Shown here: piece after piece, positions 16,584 to 25,023 of the stretch
Layout of the letters: each line of letters opens with the position of its first letter
Numbering within the stretch: the stretch's first letter is position 1
Notes under the pieces: generated by a model
Databases searched by the model: none
The model's input: the letters and a program-made list of their open reading frames with translations, nothing else
Told to the model about the DNA's origin: nothing
Translations under genes and position numbers: made by a program
Assembly: GCF_002705925.1 (NCBI RefSeq)
Contig: NZ_NKRE01000001.1
Location: 3,646,704-3,710,703 of the forward strand
From: Mycobacterium ostraviense
GTDB taxonomy: Bacteria; Actinomycetota; Actinomycetes; Mycobacteriales; Mycobacteriaceae
DNA length: 64,000 nucleotides
Direction: 5' to 3'

Positions 16584-17801
16584 TCAGCGGACCTCCACGG
16601 CTATCGGCAGCGAAGCGAACCCGCGGACATTGCTGGAGTGGACGCGAACGGCGTTGGCCTCGTCGACTTCATATCCGCGGATCCGCGTGAACAATTCGGT
16701 GAGCGCCACCCGAGCCTCCATCCGGGCCAGATGGGCCCCCAGGCAGAAATGCGCGCCACTACCGAAACTCAGCAGCTTGGAACCGATTTCGCGACCAATC
16801 AGATACTCGTCGGGATTGTCGAACACCCGCTCGTCGCGATGAGCCGAGCCGGGCAGCAGCAGCACGACATCGCCCTCGGGAATCCTGGTGTCGTAGAGGG
16901 TGAGCTCTCCGACGACGGTGCGGGCCAGGATCTGACTCGACGTGTCGTAGCGCAGGGTTTCCTCGACCCACAGCGGCACCCGCGACAGGTCGGCGTAGAC
17001 CGAACTCAGCTGGTCGGGAAACTTGTGACCCCAATAAGCGGCGTTGGCAAGGAGTTTGGTGGTCGTTTCGTTGCCGGCGATCACCATCAGGAACATGAAC
17101 CCGAGGATTTCCTCATCGGTCAGCCGGTCACCGTCGATCTCGGCCTCCAGTAGCGCCGAGGTCAGATCGTCGGTCGGCTTGGCGCGACGCTCGGCGATCA
17201 TCTGCTGGTAATAGACGATGAGGTTGATCGACGCCTCGATTGCCGACGCCGGCACATCGGTGACTCCGTCCTCGCGGTGCATGACGCCGTCGGCCATGGC
17301 CCGGATCCGGTCGCGGTCGGCGACCGGAACGCCCATCAGCTCCGAGATCACGTCCATCGGCAGCTTGCCGGCGAATTCGGCGACATAGTCGACGGTTCCG
17401 GACGCCGCCCTTTCCAGCATCGTGTCCAGATGCTGTACGGCCAGCTCCGTCACCCGAGGCTCCAGTTCGCGAATCCGGCGCGGGGTGAATCCCTTCGACA
17501 CCAGCGTGCGCAACCGAAGATGTGCCGGGTCGTCCATCGCCAGAAACGACATCGTCTTCGAGGCGTGCGGACCGCGGGACACCGGATCCAGCGAGACGCC
17601 GTCGCGGTTGGACAGCGTTGTGCTGTTGCGGAAACCCTGATGCACGTCCCGGTGTCGCGACAACGCCCAGAAGCCGAGTTCCTCGTTGTGGTACAGCGGC
17701 GCCTCGTCGCGCAGCCGGCGGTAGTACGGATACGGATCTTCGTGGAAGTCGTAGTCATAGGGGTCGAGAACAACGTCGGGGTTGCCGATATGGACGCTCA
17801 T
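16584..17801 (-). CDS. cyp123: Cytochrome P450 CYP123
   Basis: 405 residues. I-helix VIAGNETTTK, K-helix EETLRYD, heme-binding loop FGSGAHFCLGAHLA with the axial Cys. The N-terminus begins without a membrane anchor. It overlaps the upstream TetR gene by 4 bp (17798-17801) and is immediately followed by the SDR gene, placing it first among the enzymes of the operon. Its substrate is unknown. Length and neighbours match M. tuberculosis Rv0766c. Confidence 0.95.
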   Translation of the reverse strand: MSVHIGNPDVVLDPYDYDFHEDPYPYYRRLRDEAPLYHNEELGFWALSRHRDVHQGFRNSTTLSNRDGVSLDPVSRGPHASKTMSFLAMDDPAHLRLRTLVSKGFTPRRIRELEPRVTELAVQHLDTMLERAASGTVDYVAEFAGKLPMDVISELMGVPVADRDRIRAMADGVMHREDGVTDVPASAIEASINLIVYYQQMIAERRAKPTDDLTSALLEAEIDGDRLTDEEILGFMFLMVIAGNETTTKLLANAAYWGHKFPDQLSSVYADLSRVPLWVEETLRYDTSSQILARTVVGELTLYDTRIPEGDVVLLLPGSAHRDERVFDNPDEYLIGREIGSKLLSFGSGAHFCLGAHLARMEARVALTELFTRIRGYEVDEANAVRVHSSNVRGFASLPIAVEVR

Positions 17802-18421
17802 GCGTCACCGGCCTTTTCAGCCCCCGCCAGGATCAGGCGCACCACGTCGGCCAGCCGGTCGGCGATCTCGTGATAGGTGAACTCGCCACTGCCGGCTTGC
17901 ACCAGCGCACCGAAGAACGCCATCTCCAAAGCGGATACGGTGGCGCGCTCGGCGTCGGGGCCGATGGCCGATGCGATCCGGCGGTGGATCTCGGCGCCGA
18001 TGCGTTCGCGGGCGGCACGCACCGCGGGGTCGGCGCCGCCACCGAGCAGCGCGGCGGTACACGCGGCGCCGACCTCGGGTTCGTCGGCAACCACCAGGGC
18101 CAGCTGGCGCAGCGCCCGATCCACCCGGGTGGGCATGGGCACGTTGACGTCGGTGAAGTAGGGGACTTGCCGGACCAGGTCGAGGTAAACCTCGGCGATC
18201 AGGTGGTTTTTCGACGAGAAGTAGGTGTATGCGGTGGCCGGAGCCACCTTGGCCCGGGCCGCCACCATCCGCACCGTCACGTCGGTGTAGGAGTTTTCCC
18301 GCAACGTCTGCATGCCGGCAGCCACCACCTTGCGAAAGGTCTCCTCTTGGCGCCGGTTGCGTCGCCTGCCCTCGACCTGGCGCGCTTGGTCGGAGACGGT
18401 AACCAGTGCATCGCTGGACAC
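17798..18421 (-). CDS. TetR-family regulator of the cyp123/cyp51 operon (Rv0767c-like)
   Basis: 207 residues from GTG 18421, which sits inside a TGGACA-CC-TGTCCA inverted repeat. The longer frame to 18877 is antisense to aldA and not supported. The helix-turn-helix is at about 30-70 (TVRMVAARAKVAPATAYTYFSSKNHLIAEV). The C-terminal ligand domain has no recognisable specificity motif. It is the first gene of the minus-strand operon and diverges from aldA. The two matching operators in the 204-bp gap suggest that it represses both directions. Confidence 0.93.
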   Translation of the reverse strand: MSSDALVTVSDQARQVEGRRRNRRQEETFRKVVAAGMQTLRENSYTDVTVRMVAARAKVAPATAYTYFSSKNHLIAEVYLDLVRQVPYFTDVNVPMPTRVDRALRQLALVVADEPEVGAACTAALLGGGADPAVRAARERIGAEIHRRIASAIGPDAERATVSALEMAFFGALVQAGSGEFTYHEIADRLADVVRLILAGAEKAGDA

Positions 18422-18428
18422 CTGTCCA
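18415..18428. promoter_or_regulatory. TetR operator 1 (TGGACA-CC-TGTCCA)
   Basis: Perfect 6-bp inverted arms with a 2-bp spacer, overlapping the GTG of the TetR gene. The same motif occurs again at 18571-18584 on the opposite strand. Position over the start supports autorepression of the TetR-cyp123-cyp51 operon. Confidence 0.6.
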
Positions 18429-18570
18429 AGGTAGCGGAAGCTCACGGCGCCGGGCAACCCGGTACCCGGAAATCGGGCTTGGCTTGGAAAAACACCGCAT
18501 GATGAGTCCTCATGGGCATCGTCTCTTGCACCCGCGCAACGCTTGAAGCTATGGTTCACGGGAGCGATAT

Positions 18571-18584
18571 CGGACAGGTGTCCA
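18571..18584. promoter_or_regulatory. TetR operator 2 (CGGACA-GG-TGTCCA)
   Basis: Its reverse complement is identical to operator 1 at 13 of 14 bases. It lies 41 bp before the aldA ATG, where it would overlap or abut the aldA promoter. Two copies of one palindrome in a divergent TetR intergenic region strongly suggest a shared operator pair. Confidence 0.6.
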
Positions 18585-18625
18585 TCCAGGGCGGGAACAG
18601 CTGGCGAATCAGGTGGGAGGGACAG

Positions 18626-20095
18626 ATGGCCCTGTTGGCCAACGGAGTCAGTGCACTCTTCATCGACGGGAAGCTGTCCGAAGGTGGTGCGGGCACCTTC
18701 CCCACGGTCAATCCGGCCACCGAGGAAGTGTTGGGTGTCGCCGCCGATGCGGACGCGGCAGATATGGGCCGCGCGATCAAAGCAGCGCGCCGCGCCTTCG
18801 ACGACACCGACTGGTCGCGCAACACCGAATTGCGGGTGCGGTGTGTGCGTCAGCTGCGCGACGCGATGCGCGAACACGTCGAGGAGCTACGAGAGCTGAC
18901 CATTTCTGAAGTCGGTGCGCCGCGGATGCTCACCGCCGCGGCCCAGTTGGAAGGTCCGGTCGACGACCTGGCGTTCGCGGCCGACACCGCCGAGTCCTAT
19001 TCCTGGGAACAGGATCTCGGCCGGGCGGCACCGATGGGAATCCCGACCCGGCGCACCCTGGCGCGCGAAGCCGTGGGGGTGGTCGGTGCGATCACCCCGT
19101 GGAACTTCCCGCACCAAATCAACCTGGCCAAGCTGGGGCCGGCGCTGGCCGCCGGGAACACGGTCGTGCTCAAGCCAGCACCGGACACACCGTGGTGCGC
19201 GGCCGTGCTCGGCGAAATCATCGCCAACCATACCGACTTTCCGGCCGGTGTCGTCAACATCGTCACCTCCAGCGACCATGGCCTGGGTGCGCTGCTGGCC
19301 AAAGATCCTCGGGTGGACATGATTTCGTTCACCGGTTCCACCGCGACCGGGCGCAGCGTGATGGCCGACGCCGCCGCCACCGTCAAGAAGGTGTTCCTGG
19401 AGCTGGGCGGAAAGTCGGCGTTCGTGGTGCTCGACGACGCGGATTTGACGGGGGCGTGCTCGGTTTCGGCGTTCACCGCCGCCGTGCATGCGGGCCAGGG
19501 CTGCGCGATCACCACCCGACTGGTGGTGCCGCGGAGCCGCTACGACGAGGCCGTCGGCATCGCGGCGCGAACCATGTCGTCGATCAGGCCGGGCGACCCC
19601 AATGAGCCCGGAACCGTCTGCGGGCCCTTGATTTCAGCGCGCCAGCGGGATCGGGTGCAGGGCTATCTGGACTTGGCGATCGCCGAAGGCGGCACCTTCG
19701 CCTGCGGCGGGGGACGGCCGGCGGGCCGGGACGTCGGATACTTCATCGAGCCGACGGTGATCGCGGGCCTGACGAATGAGGCCCGGCCCGCACGGGAGGA
19801 GATCTTCGGGCCGGTGCTGACGGTGATCGCCCACGTCGGCGACGACGACGCCGTCCGTATCGCCAACGACTCGCCCTACGGCTTGTCGGGCACGGTGTAC
19901 AGCGCCGACCCTCAGCGGGCCGCCGGGATCGCCGCGCGGCTGCGGGTCGGCACCGTCAACGTCAACGGCGGCGTGTGGTATTCCGCCGACGCGCCGTTCG
20001 GCGGCTACAAGCAGTCCGGCAATGGCCGCGAGATGGGGCTGCTCGGTTTCGAGGAGTATCTGGAAGCCAAACTCATTGCGACAGCTGCAAATTAG
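18626..20095 (+). CDS. aldA: NAD-dependent aldehyde dehydrogenase AldA
   Basis: 489 residues from ATG 18626, which has GGGAGG 6 bases upstream; this equals the M. tuberculosis AldA length. Motifs: TPWNFPHQINLAKLGPAL with the oxyanion Asn, FTGSTATG cofactor turn, catalytic Glu in LELGGKSA, and catalytic Cys in GQGCAITTR. It oxidises aldehydes to acids. It heads a four-gene plus-strand operon with an SDR, a hydroxyisobutyrate-type dehydrogenase and a carboxymuconolactone-decarboxylase-like protein. It is divergent from the TetR gene and probably under its control. Confidence 0.95.
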   Translation: MALLANGVSALFIDGKLSEGGAGTFPTVNPATEEVLGVAADADAADMGRAIKAARRAFDDTDWSRNTELRVRCVRQLRDAMREHVEELRELTISEVGAPRMLTAAAQLEGPVDDLAFAADTAESYSWEQDLGRAAPMGIPTRRTLAREAVGVVGAITPWNFPHQINLAKLGPALAAGNTVVLKPAPDTPWCAAVLGEIIANHTDFPAGVVNIVTSSDHGLGALLAKDPRVDMISFTGSTATGRSVMADAAATVKKVFLELGGKSAFVVLDDADLTGACSVSAFTAAVHAGQGCAITTRLVVPRSRYDEAVGIAARTMSSIRPGDPNEPGTVCGPLISARQRDRVQGYLDLAIAEGGTFACGGGRPAGRDVGYFIEPTVIAGLTNEARPAREEIFGPVLTVIAHVGDDDAVRIANDSPYGLSGTVYSADPQRAAGIAARLRVGTVNVNGGVWYSADAPFGGYKQSGNGREMGLLGFEEYLEAKLIATAAN

Positions 20096-20105
20096 AGGAG
20101 ACGGT

Positions 20106-20858
20106 GTGGGTCAATTCGAGAACAAAGTGGCTATCGTCACCGGGGCCGCTCAGGGTATCGGCCAGGCCTACGCCGAGGCCCTGGCCCGCGAAGGTGCCTC
20201 CGTGGTCGTCGCCGACGTCAACGCCGACGCTGCCATAGGAGTCGCCAAGCAGATCGTCGCCGACGGTGGCACGGCAATCCAGGTGCCGGTTGACGTTTCC
20301 GACGAGGAGTCGGCCAAGGCGATGGCCCAGCGCGCCGTCAGCGAATTCGGCGGCATCGACTACCTGGTGAACAACGCCGCGATCTACGGTGGCATGAAGC
20401 TCGACCTGCTGCTGACGGTGCCGTGGGACTACTACCGGAAGTTCATGAGCGTCAACCACGACGGTGCGTTGGTGTGCACCCGGGCGGTGTACAAGCACAT
20501 GGCCAAGAGGGGTGGCGGCGCGATCGTCAACCAGTCGTCCACCGCGGCATGGCTGTACTCGAACTTCTACGGCCTGGCCAAAGTTGGGGTCAACGGGCTC
20601 ACTCAACAGCTTTCCCGTGAGCTGGGCGGAATGAAGATCCGGATCAACGCGATCGCACCCGGGCCCATCGACACCGAGGCCACTCGGACCGTGACGCCGG
20701 GCGAGCTGGTCAAGGACATGGTCAAACAGATTCCGCTGTCTCGCATGGGGACACCCGAGGACCTGGTGGGAATGTGCCTGTTCCTGCTCAGCGACCAGGC
20801 CTCCTGGATCACCGGGCAGATCTTCAATGTCGATGGCGGACAGGTCATCCGATCATGA
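20106..20858 (+). CDS. Short-chain dehydrogenase/reductase (Rv0769-like)
   Basis: 250 residues from GTG 20106, with GAGGAG just upstream. Cofactor motif VTGAAQGIG at about 11-19, ADVN acidic residue favouring NAD, VNNAAIYG, Ser in NQSSTAAW and the YGLAK active site. C-terminal MxGQIFNVDGG is typical of classical SDRs. It overlaps the next gene by 4 bp and lies 10 bp after aldA. It probably acts in the same catabolic sequence; the substrate is not evident. Confidence 0.93.
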   Translation: MGQFENKVAIVTGAAQGIGQAYAEALAREGASVVVADVNADAAIGVAKQIVADGGTAIQVPVDVSDEESAKAMAQRAVSEFGGIDYLVNNAAIYGGMKLDLLLTVPWDYYRKFMSVNHDGALVCTRAVYKHMAKRGGGAIVNQSSTAAWLYSNFYGLAKVGVNGLTQQLSRELGGMKIRINAIAPGPIDTEATRTVTPGELVKDMVKQIPLSRMGTPEDLVGMCLFLLSDQASWITGQIFNVDGGQVIRS

Positions 20859-21727
20859 CCGCGATACCCCGTCTCGGCTACATCGGCCTGGGCAATCAGG
20901 GTGCGCCGATGGCCAAGCGCTACCTCGACTGGCCGGGCGGCCTGACGGTCTTCGATGTGCGGACCGAAGCCATGGCGCCGTTCGTCGAGGGTGGTGCCAC
21001 CGCGGCGGCGAGCCTTGCCGAGGTTGCCGACGCCGACATCATCAGCGTCACGGTGCTCGACGACGCTCAGGTGCGCAGTGTGATCGTCGGTGCCGACGGG
21101 CTGGCCGCACATGCCAAGCCGGGCACCATCATTGCGATTCACTCCACCATCAGCGACACCACCGCCGTCGAGCTGGCGCGACAGCTCGAGCCGCAGGGCG
21201 TCTACGTTGTGGACGCTCCGGTCAGCGGCGGTGCGGGGGCAGCCGCCGAAGGCAAATTGGCCGCCATGGTGGGCGCCGACGACGAGACGTTCCAGCGGAT
21301 CGAGGAGCCGTTCCGGCGGTGGGCGTCGCTGGTGATCCATGCCGGCGAACCGGGCGCCGGAACCCGGATGAAGCTGGCCCGCAACATGCTGACGTTCGTG
21401 TCCTACGCGGCGGCTGCAGAGGCGGAAAAGTTGGCCGAGGCAAGCGGTTTGAGCCTGCGGGCGCTCGCCAGGGTGGTGCGCCACAGCGATGCCCTCACCG
21501 GTGGCCCCGGAGCAATCATGTTCCGGGAGACGACGGCGCCGATGAAACCTGACGACCCGCTGCGTCCGCTGCTGCAGCACACCCGTGCGCTGGGGGAGAA
21601 GGACCTGGGTTTGGCGTTGGCGTTGGGGGAGTCGCTATCGGTCGAATTGCCGTTGGCCAGGCTAGCGTTGGAGCGGTTGGCCGCCGGCCTCGGGGTACCG
21701 CACCCCGACCTAGCTGAGGAGACGTGA
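20855..21727 (+). CDS. 3-hydroxyisobutyrate-dehydrogenase-family oxidoreductase (Rv0770-like)
   Basis: 290 residues. N-terminal GYIGLGNQGAPMA is the NAD(P)-binding turn of the beta-hydroxyacid dehydrogenase family. VDAPVSGGAGAAAEGKLAAM is the substrate motif and the catalytic Lys lies in RMKLARNML. The C-terminal all-helical dimerisation domain is complete. ATG overlaps the SDR stop and the TGA overlaps the next start, so the whole operon is translationally coupled. Likely a reversible dehydrogenase of a short beta-hydroxyacid. Confidence 0.93.
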   Translation: MTAIPRLGYIGLGNQGAPMAKRYLDWPGGLTVFDVRTEAMAPFVEGGATAAASLAEVADADIISVTVLDDAQVRSVIVGADGLAAHAKPGTIIAIHSTISDTTAVELARQLEPQGVYVVDAPVSGGAGAAAEGKLAAMVGADDETFQRIEEPFRRWASLVIHAGEPGAGTRMKLARNMLTFVSYAAAAEAEKLAEASGLSLRALARVVRHSDALTGGPGAIMFRETTAPMKPDDPLRPLLQHTRALGEKDLGLALALGESLSVELPLARLALERLAAGLGVPHPDLAEET

Positions 21728-22164
21728 TGGACGAGCTGCGCCGCAAGGGCCTGGACAAGATGAACGAGGTCTACGGGTGGGAGATGCCCAACATCGAGGG
21801 CGACGCATACTTCGACCTCACCGTCGATCACCTGTTTGGCGCCATCTGGACCCGACCGGGGTTGTCGATGCGTGACAAACGCATCATGACCTTGACCGCG
21901 GTGACCGCCATCGGAAATCGCGACCTCGCCGAAATCCAGATCAACGCCGCGCTGCTCAACGGCGAACTCGATGAGACGGAACTCAAGGAGATGGCCGTCT
22001 TCCTTACCCACTATCTCGGGTTTCCGCTGGGCTCCGCGCTCAACGGCGCGGTCGAAACCGTTGTGGCAAAGCGCAAGAAGGCCGCGGCGAAGGGTGTGGA
22101 CGAGGACAAGAAGGCTAACGTCGACGCCGCGTTGAAGATGCACTCGGGTAAGGCCGTCGACTAA
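21724..22164 (+). CDS. Carboxymuconolactone-decarboxylase-family protein (Rv0771-like)
   Basis: 146 residues from GTG 21724 overlapping the previous stop; ATG 21727 is an equally good start and GAGGAG is upstream. The CMD/AhpD fold is recognised by DHLFGAIWTRPGLSMRDKRI and the following helices. No CxxC is present, so it is not an AhpD-type peroxidase. The C-terminus is Lys-rich. Function within the aldA operon is unknown. Confidence 0.9.
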   Translation: MMDELRRKGLDKMNEVYGWEMPNIEGDAYFDLTVDHLFGAIWTRPGLSMRDKRIMTLTAVTAIGNRDLAEIQINAALLNGELDETELKEMAVFLTHYLGFPLGSALNGAVETVVAKRKKAAAKGVDEDKKANVDAALKMHSGKAVD

Positions 22165-22264
22165 TCTCGCGAGTCGAAGCAGGCGCTAAATCCCTTGTTT
22201 CACTGTGGTTTCAGTGGTCACATGACGGCGATTGTTGTCGGTGGCGGTCCCTAGAATTTCAGGT

Positions 22265-23627
22265 ATGGGTTCGAACACGCGTGAGCAGATCGTGGGGGTC
22301 TTCAGCGCGCTCGATGACGACGTGGACCGCTTGTGCGAGACGTCTTTTGACGTGCTCACCACCCCCGAACGGTTACGTGCCCTGGAGCGGCTGGAGCGGG
22401 TGGCGCGGCGGCTGCGAACACCGCAGCATGCGCTGATCAATCAGCTCGCCGCGCAGGCCAGCGAAGAAGAACTGGGCGGCAAGCTGCGTTCGGCGCTGGC
22501 CGACCGGTTGCGTATCACCAAGGCCGAGGCCGGCCGGCGCATCGACGAGGCAGCTGATCTCGGGGAACGGCGGGCGCTCACCGGTGAGCCGTTGGCGCCG
22601 CAGCTCAGCGCCACCGCGGCCGCCCAACGCGACGGCCTGATCGGCGACGGCCATTTCGGTGATCCGAAGCTTCTTCTCGCACTTGCCCGCCGAGGTGGAC
22701 CTGTCTACCCGGGGAGCCGCCGAAGCCGACCTGGCCCGCAAAGCCAGCGAGTATCGTCCCGACGAATTGGCCAAATACGCCCAGCGGATCATGGATTGGC
22801 TCAACCCCGATGGGGAATTTCGCGACCAGGAGCGGGCCCGTAAGCGCGGCATCATGCTGGGCAAGCAGGAATTCGACGGGATGTCGCGGATCAGCGGCAT
22901 GCTGACCCCGGAGTTGCGCGCCGCCGTTGAGGCCATGTTGGCCAAGCTGGCCGCCCCCGGGGCGTGCAACCCCGACGACGAAACACCGGTCATCGACAAC
23001 ACACCCGATGAGGATGCAGTGCGCCGTGACACCCGCAGCCAGGCTCAGCGGAACCATGATGGCTTGCTTGCCGGACTGCGGGGGCTCTTGGCGTCGGGGG
23101 AGTTGGGTCAGCACAACGGGTTACCCGTGTCGATCGTTGTGACCACCACCCTCAAAGACCTCGAGGCCGCCACCGGAAAGGGTCTCACGGGTGGGGGCAC
23201 CTTGGTGCCTATGTCGGATGTGATCCGTTGGGCCAGCCACGCTCATCACTATTTGGCCATATTCGATCGCGGCAAAGCCCTGGCGCTGTATCACACCAAG
23301 CGCATTGCGTCCCCCGCGCAGCGAATCATGCTCTACGGCAAGGATCGCGGTTGTACGAAGCCGGGATGCGATGCCCCCGCGTACCACAGCCAAGTCCACC
23401 ATGTCCAAGGCTGGAAGGCCACCCACCGCACCGATATCGACCAGCTGACCCTGGCCTGCGGATCCGACAACAGACTCGTCGAGCAAGATGGATTCACCAC
23501 CCGCAAAAATGCCAACGGCGATACCGAGTGGATCCCGCCATCGCACCTGGACCACGGACAACCGAGAACGAATAGCTTTCATCACCCGGAGAAGCTGCTG
23601 GCGCCCGACGACGACGCGGTGCCTTAA
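22265..23627 (+). pseudogene. 13E12-family DUF222/HNH endonuclease, frameshifted
   Basis: The first frame (ATG 22265) gives the DUF222 start: helical segments ALERLERVARRLRTPQHALI and ADRLRITKAEAGRRIDEAA, then AAAQRDGLIGDGH. At about 22652 the homology moves to another frame (ISVIRSFFSHLPAEVDLSTR) and continues through a long DUF222 region to the HNH part (CTKPGCDAP, QVHHVQGW, TDIDQLTLACGSDNRL). A small indel (2 bp deleted or 1 added) in the GDGH region accounts for the break. The last HNH histidines expected after the LxCxxHH block are replaced by SDN, so the nuclease would be impaired even if the frame were restored. Family members are multicopy REP13E12-type genes in mycobacteria. Confidence 0.85.
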
Positions 23628-23708
23628 ACCACCGAACCGAGCTGTGCAGCATCCGGCGTGGCGTGCTGCCTCCTGGGCCCAACCCGACCCCGGCTACTCT
23701 GACGTCTC

Positions 23709-24977
23709 GTGCGCGTCCTGGTAATCGGCTCCGGTGCCCGTGAACATGCCCTGCTGCTGGCGCTGGCCAGAGATCCGCAGGTCACGCACCTCATCGTGGC
23801 TCCCGGCAACGCCGGTACCGCCCGCCTGGCCGAACAGCACGATGTCGACATCACCTCCGACGAGGACGTCGTCGCCCTGGCGCGGCGGGTCCACGCCGAT
23901 ATGGTGGTCATCGGTCCCGAGCTGCCGCTGGTGCTCGGGGTGGCCGACGCCGTGCGCACCGCCGGCATCGTCTGCTTCGGTCCGAGCAAGGATGCCGCCC
24001 GCATCGAAGGTTCCAAGGCATTCGCCAAAGACGTGATGGCCGCGGCCGGCGTGCGCACGGCCGCCAGTCAAATCGTCGACAACCCGGCCCATTTGGACGC
24101 CGCGCTGGATCGGTTCGGGCCGCCCGCAGGCGACCCGGCGTGGGTGGTCAAAGATGACCATCTGGCCGCCGGCAAGGGCGTGGTGGTCACACCGGACCGC
24201 GTTGTCGCCCGCGCCCATGCGGCGGGACTGCTCGAGGCCGGGCATCCGGTGCTGCTGGAGTCTTATCTCGACGGCCCGGAGGTGTCGCTGTTCTGTGTGG
24301 TCGACGGCGAGACCGTGGTGCCGCTGCTGCCGGCGCAGGACTTCAAGCGGGTCGGCGAGGGTGACACCGGACCCAACACCGGCGGTATGGGCGCTTACGC
24401 GCCGCTGCCGTGGCTGCCCGACGAGGTCTACCGGGAGATAGCCGGTCAGATCGTAGAACCCGTTGCGGCTGAACTCGTTCGGCGCGGCAGCCCATTCTGT
24501 GGCTTGCTGTATGCCGGTCTGGCGATCACCACGAAGGGTCCCGCGGTGGTCGAATTCAACTGTCGTTTCGGCGATCCCGAAACTCAGGCGGTGCTGGCGT
24601 TGCTGGAGTCGCCCCTCGGGCAGTTGCTGTACGCGGCGGGCACCGGAAAATTGGCGGAGTTCGGCGAATTGCGCTGGCGAGACGGCGCCGCCGTGGCGGT
24701 GGTGCTGGCGGCCGAAAACTATCCCGGGCGGCCCCGGGTGGGCGACGTCGTCGTCGGCTCCGAAGCCGAAGGGGTGCTGCACGCCGGGACCGTCCGACGC
24801 GAGGACGGCACCGTCGTGTCATCCGGCGGCCGGGTGCTGTCGGTGGTGGGCACCGGCGCCGACCTGTCAGCAGCGCGAGCGCACGCATACCACATCCTCG
24901 GTTCAATTCGGTTAGCCGGCAGCCACTTCCGGAACGACATCGGGTTGCGTGCCGCAGAGCGGAAGATCAGCGTCTAG
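23709..24977 (+). CDS. purD: PurD, phosphoribosylamine-glycine ligase
   Basis: 422 residues from GTG 23709, identical in length to M. tuberculosis PurD. ATP-grasp features: GSGAREHALLLAL start, VVKDDHLAAGKGVVV nucleotide loop, DTGPNTGGMGAYAP and EFNCRFGDPETQAVL metal-binding segment. It carries out step two of de novo IMP synthesis, joining glycine to phosphoribosylamine. It is monocistronic here, 81 bp after the HNH pseudogene and convergent with the kinase gene. Confidence 0.97.
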   Translation: MRVLVIGSGAREHALLLALARDPQVTHLIVAPGNAGTARLAEQHDVDITSDEDVVALARRVHADMVVIGPELPLVLGVADAVRTAGIVCFGPSKDAARIEGSKAFAKDVMAAAGVRTAASQIVDNPAHLDAALDRFGPPAGDPAWVVKDDHLAAGKGVVVTPDRVVARAHAAGLLEAGHPVLLESYLDGPEVSLFCVVDGETVVPLLPAQDFKRVGEGDTGPNTGGMGAYAPLPWLPDEVYREIAGQIVEPVAAELVRRGSPFCGLLYAGLAITTKGPAVVEFNCRFGDPETQAVLALLESPLGQLLYAAGTGKLAEFGELRWRDGAAVAVVLAAENYPGRPRVGDVVVGSEAEGVLHAGTVRREDGTVVSSGGRVLSVVGTGADLSAARAHAYHILGSIRLAGSHFRNDIGLRAAERKISV

Positions 24978-25023
24978 CTACCGGGACCGACAGGCAATAC
25001 CGCCGCGGTCGTGGATGTGTTGC

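Noticed and set aside
15831..17153. 440-codon plus-strand ORF across the SDR and cyp123 genes
   Set aside because: It is antisense to two genes with complete catalytic motifs and encodes a His/Asp/Arg-rich shadow protein.
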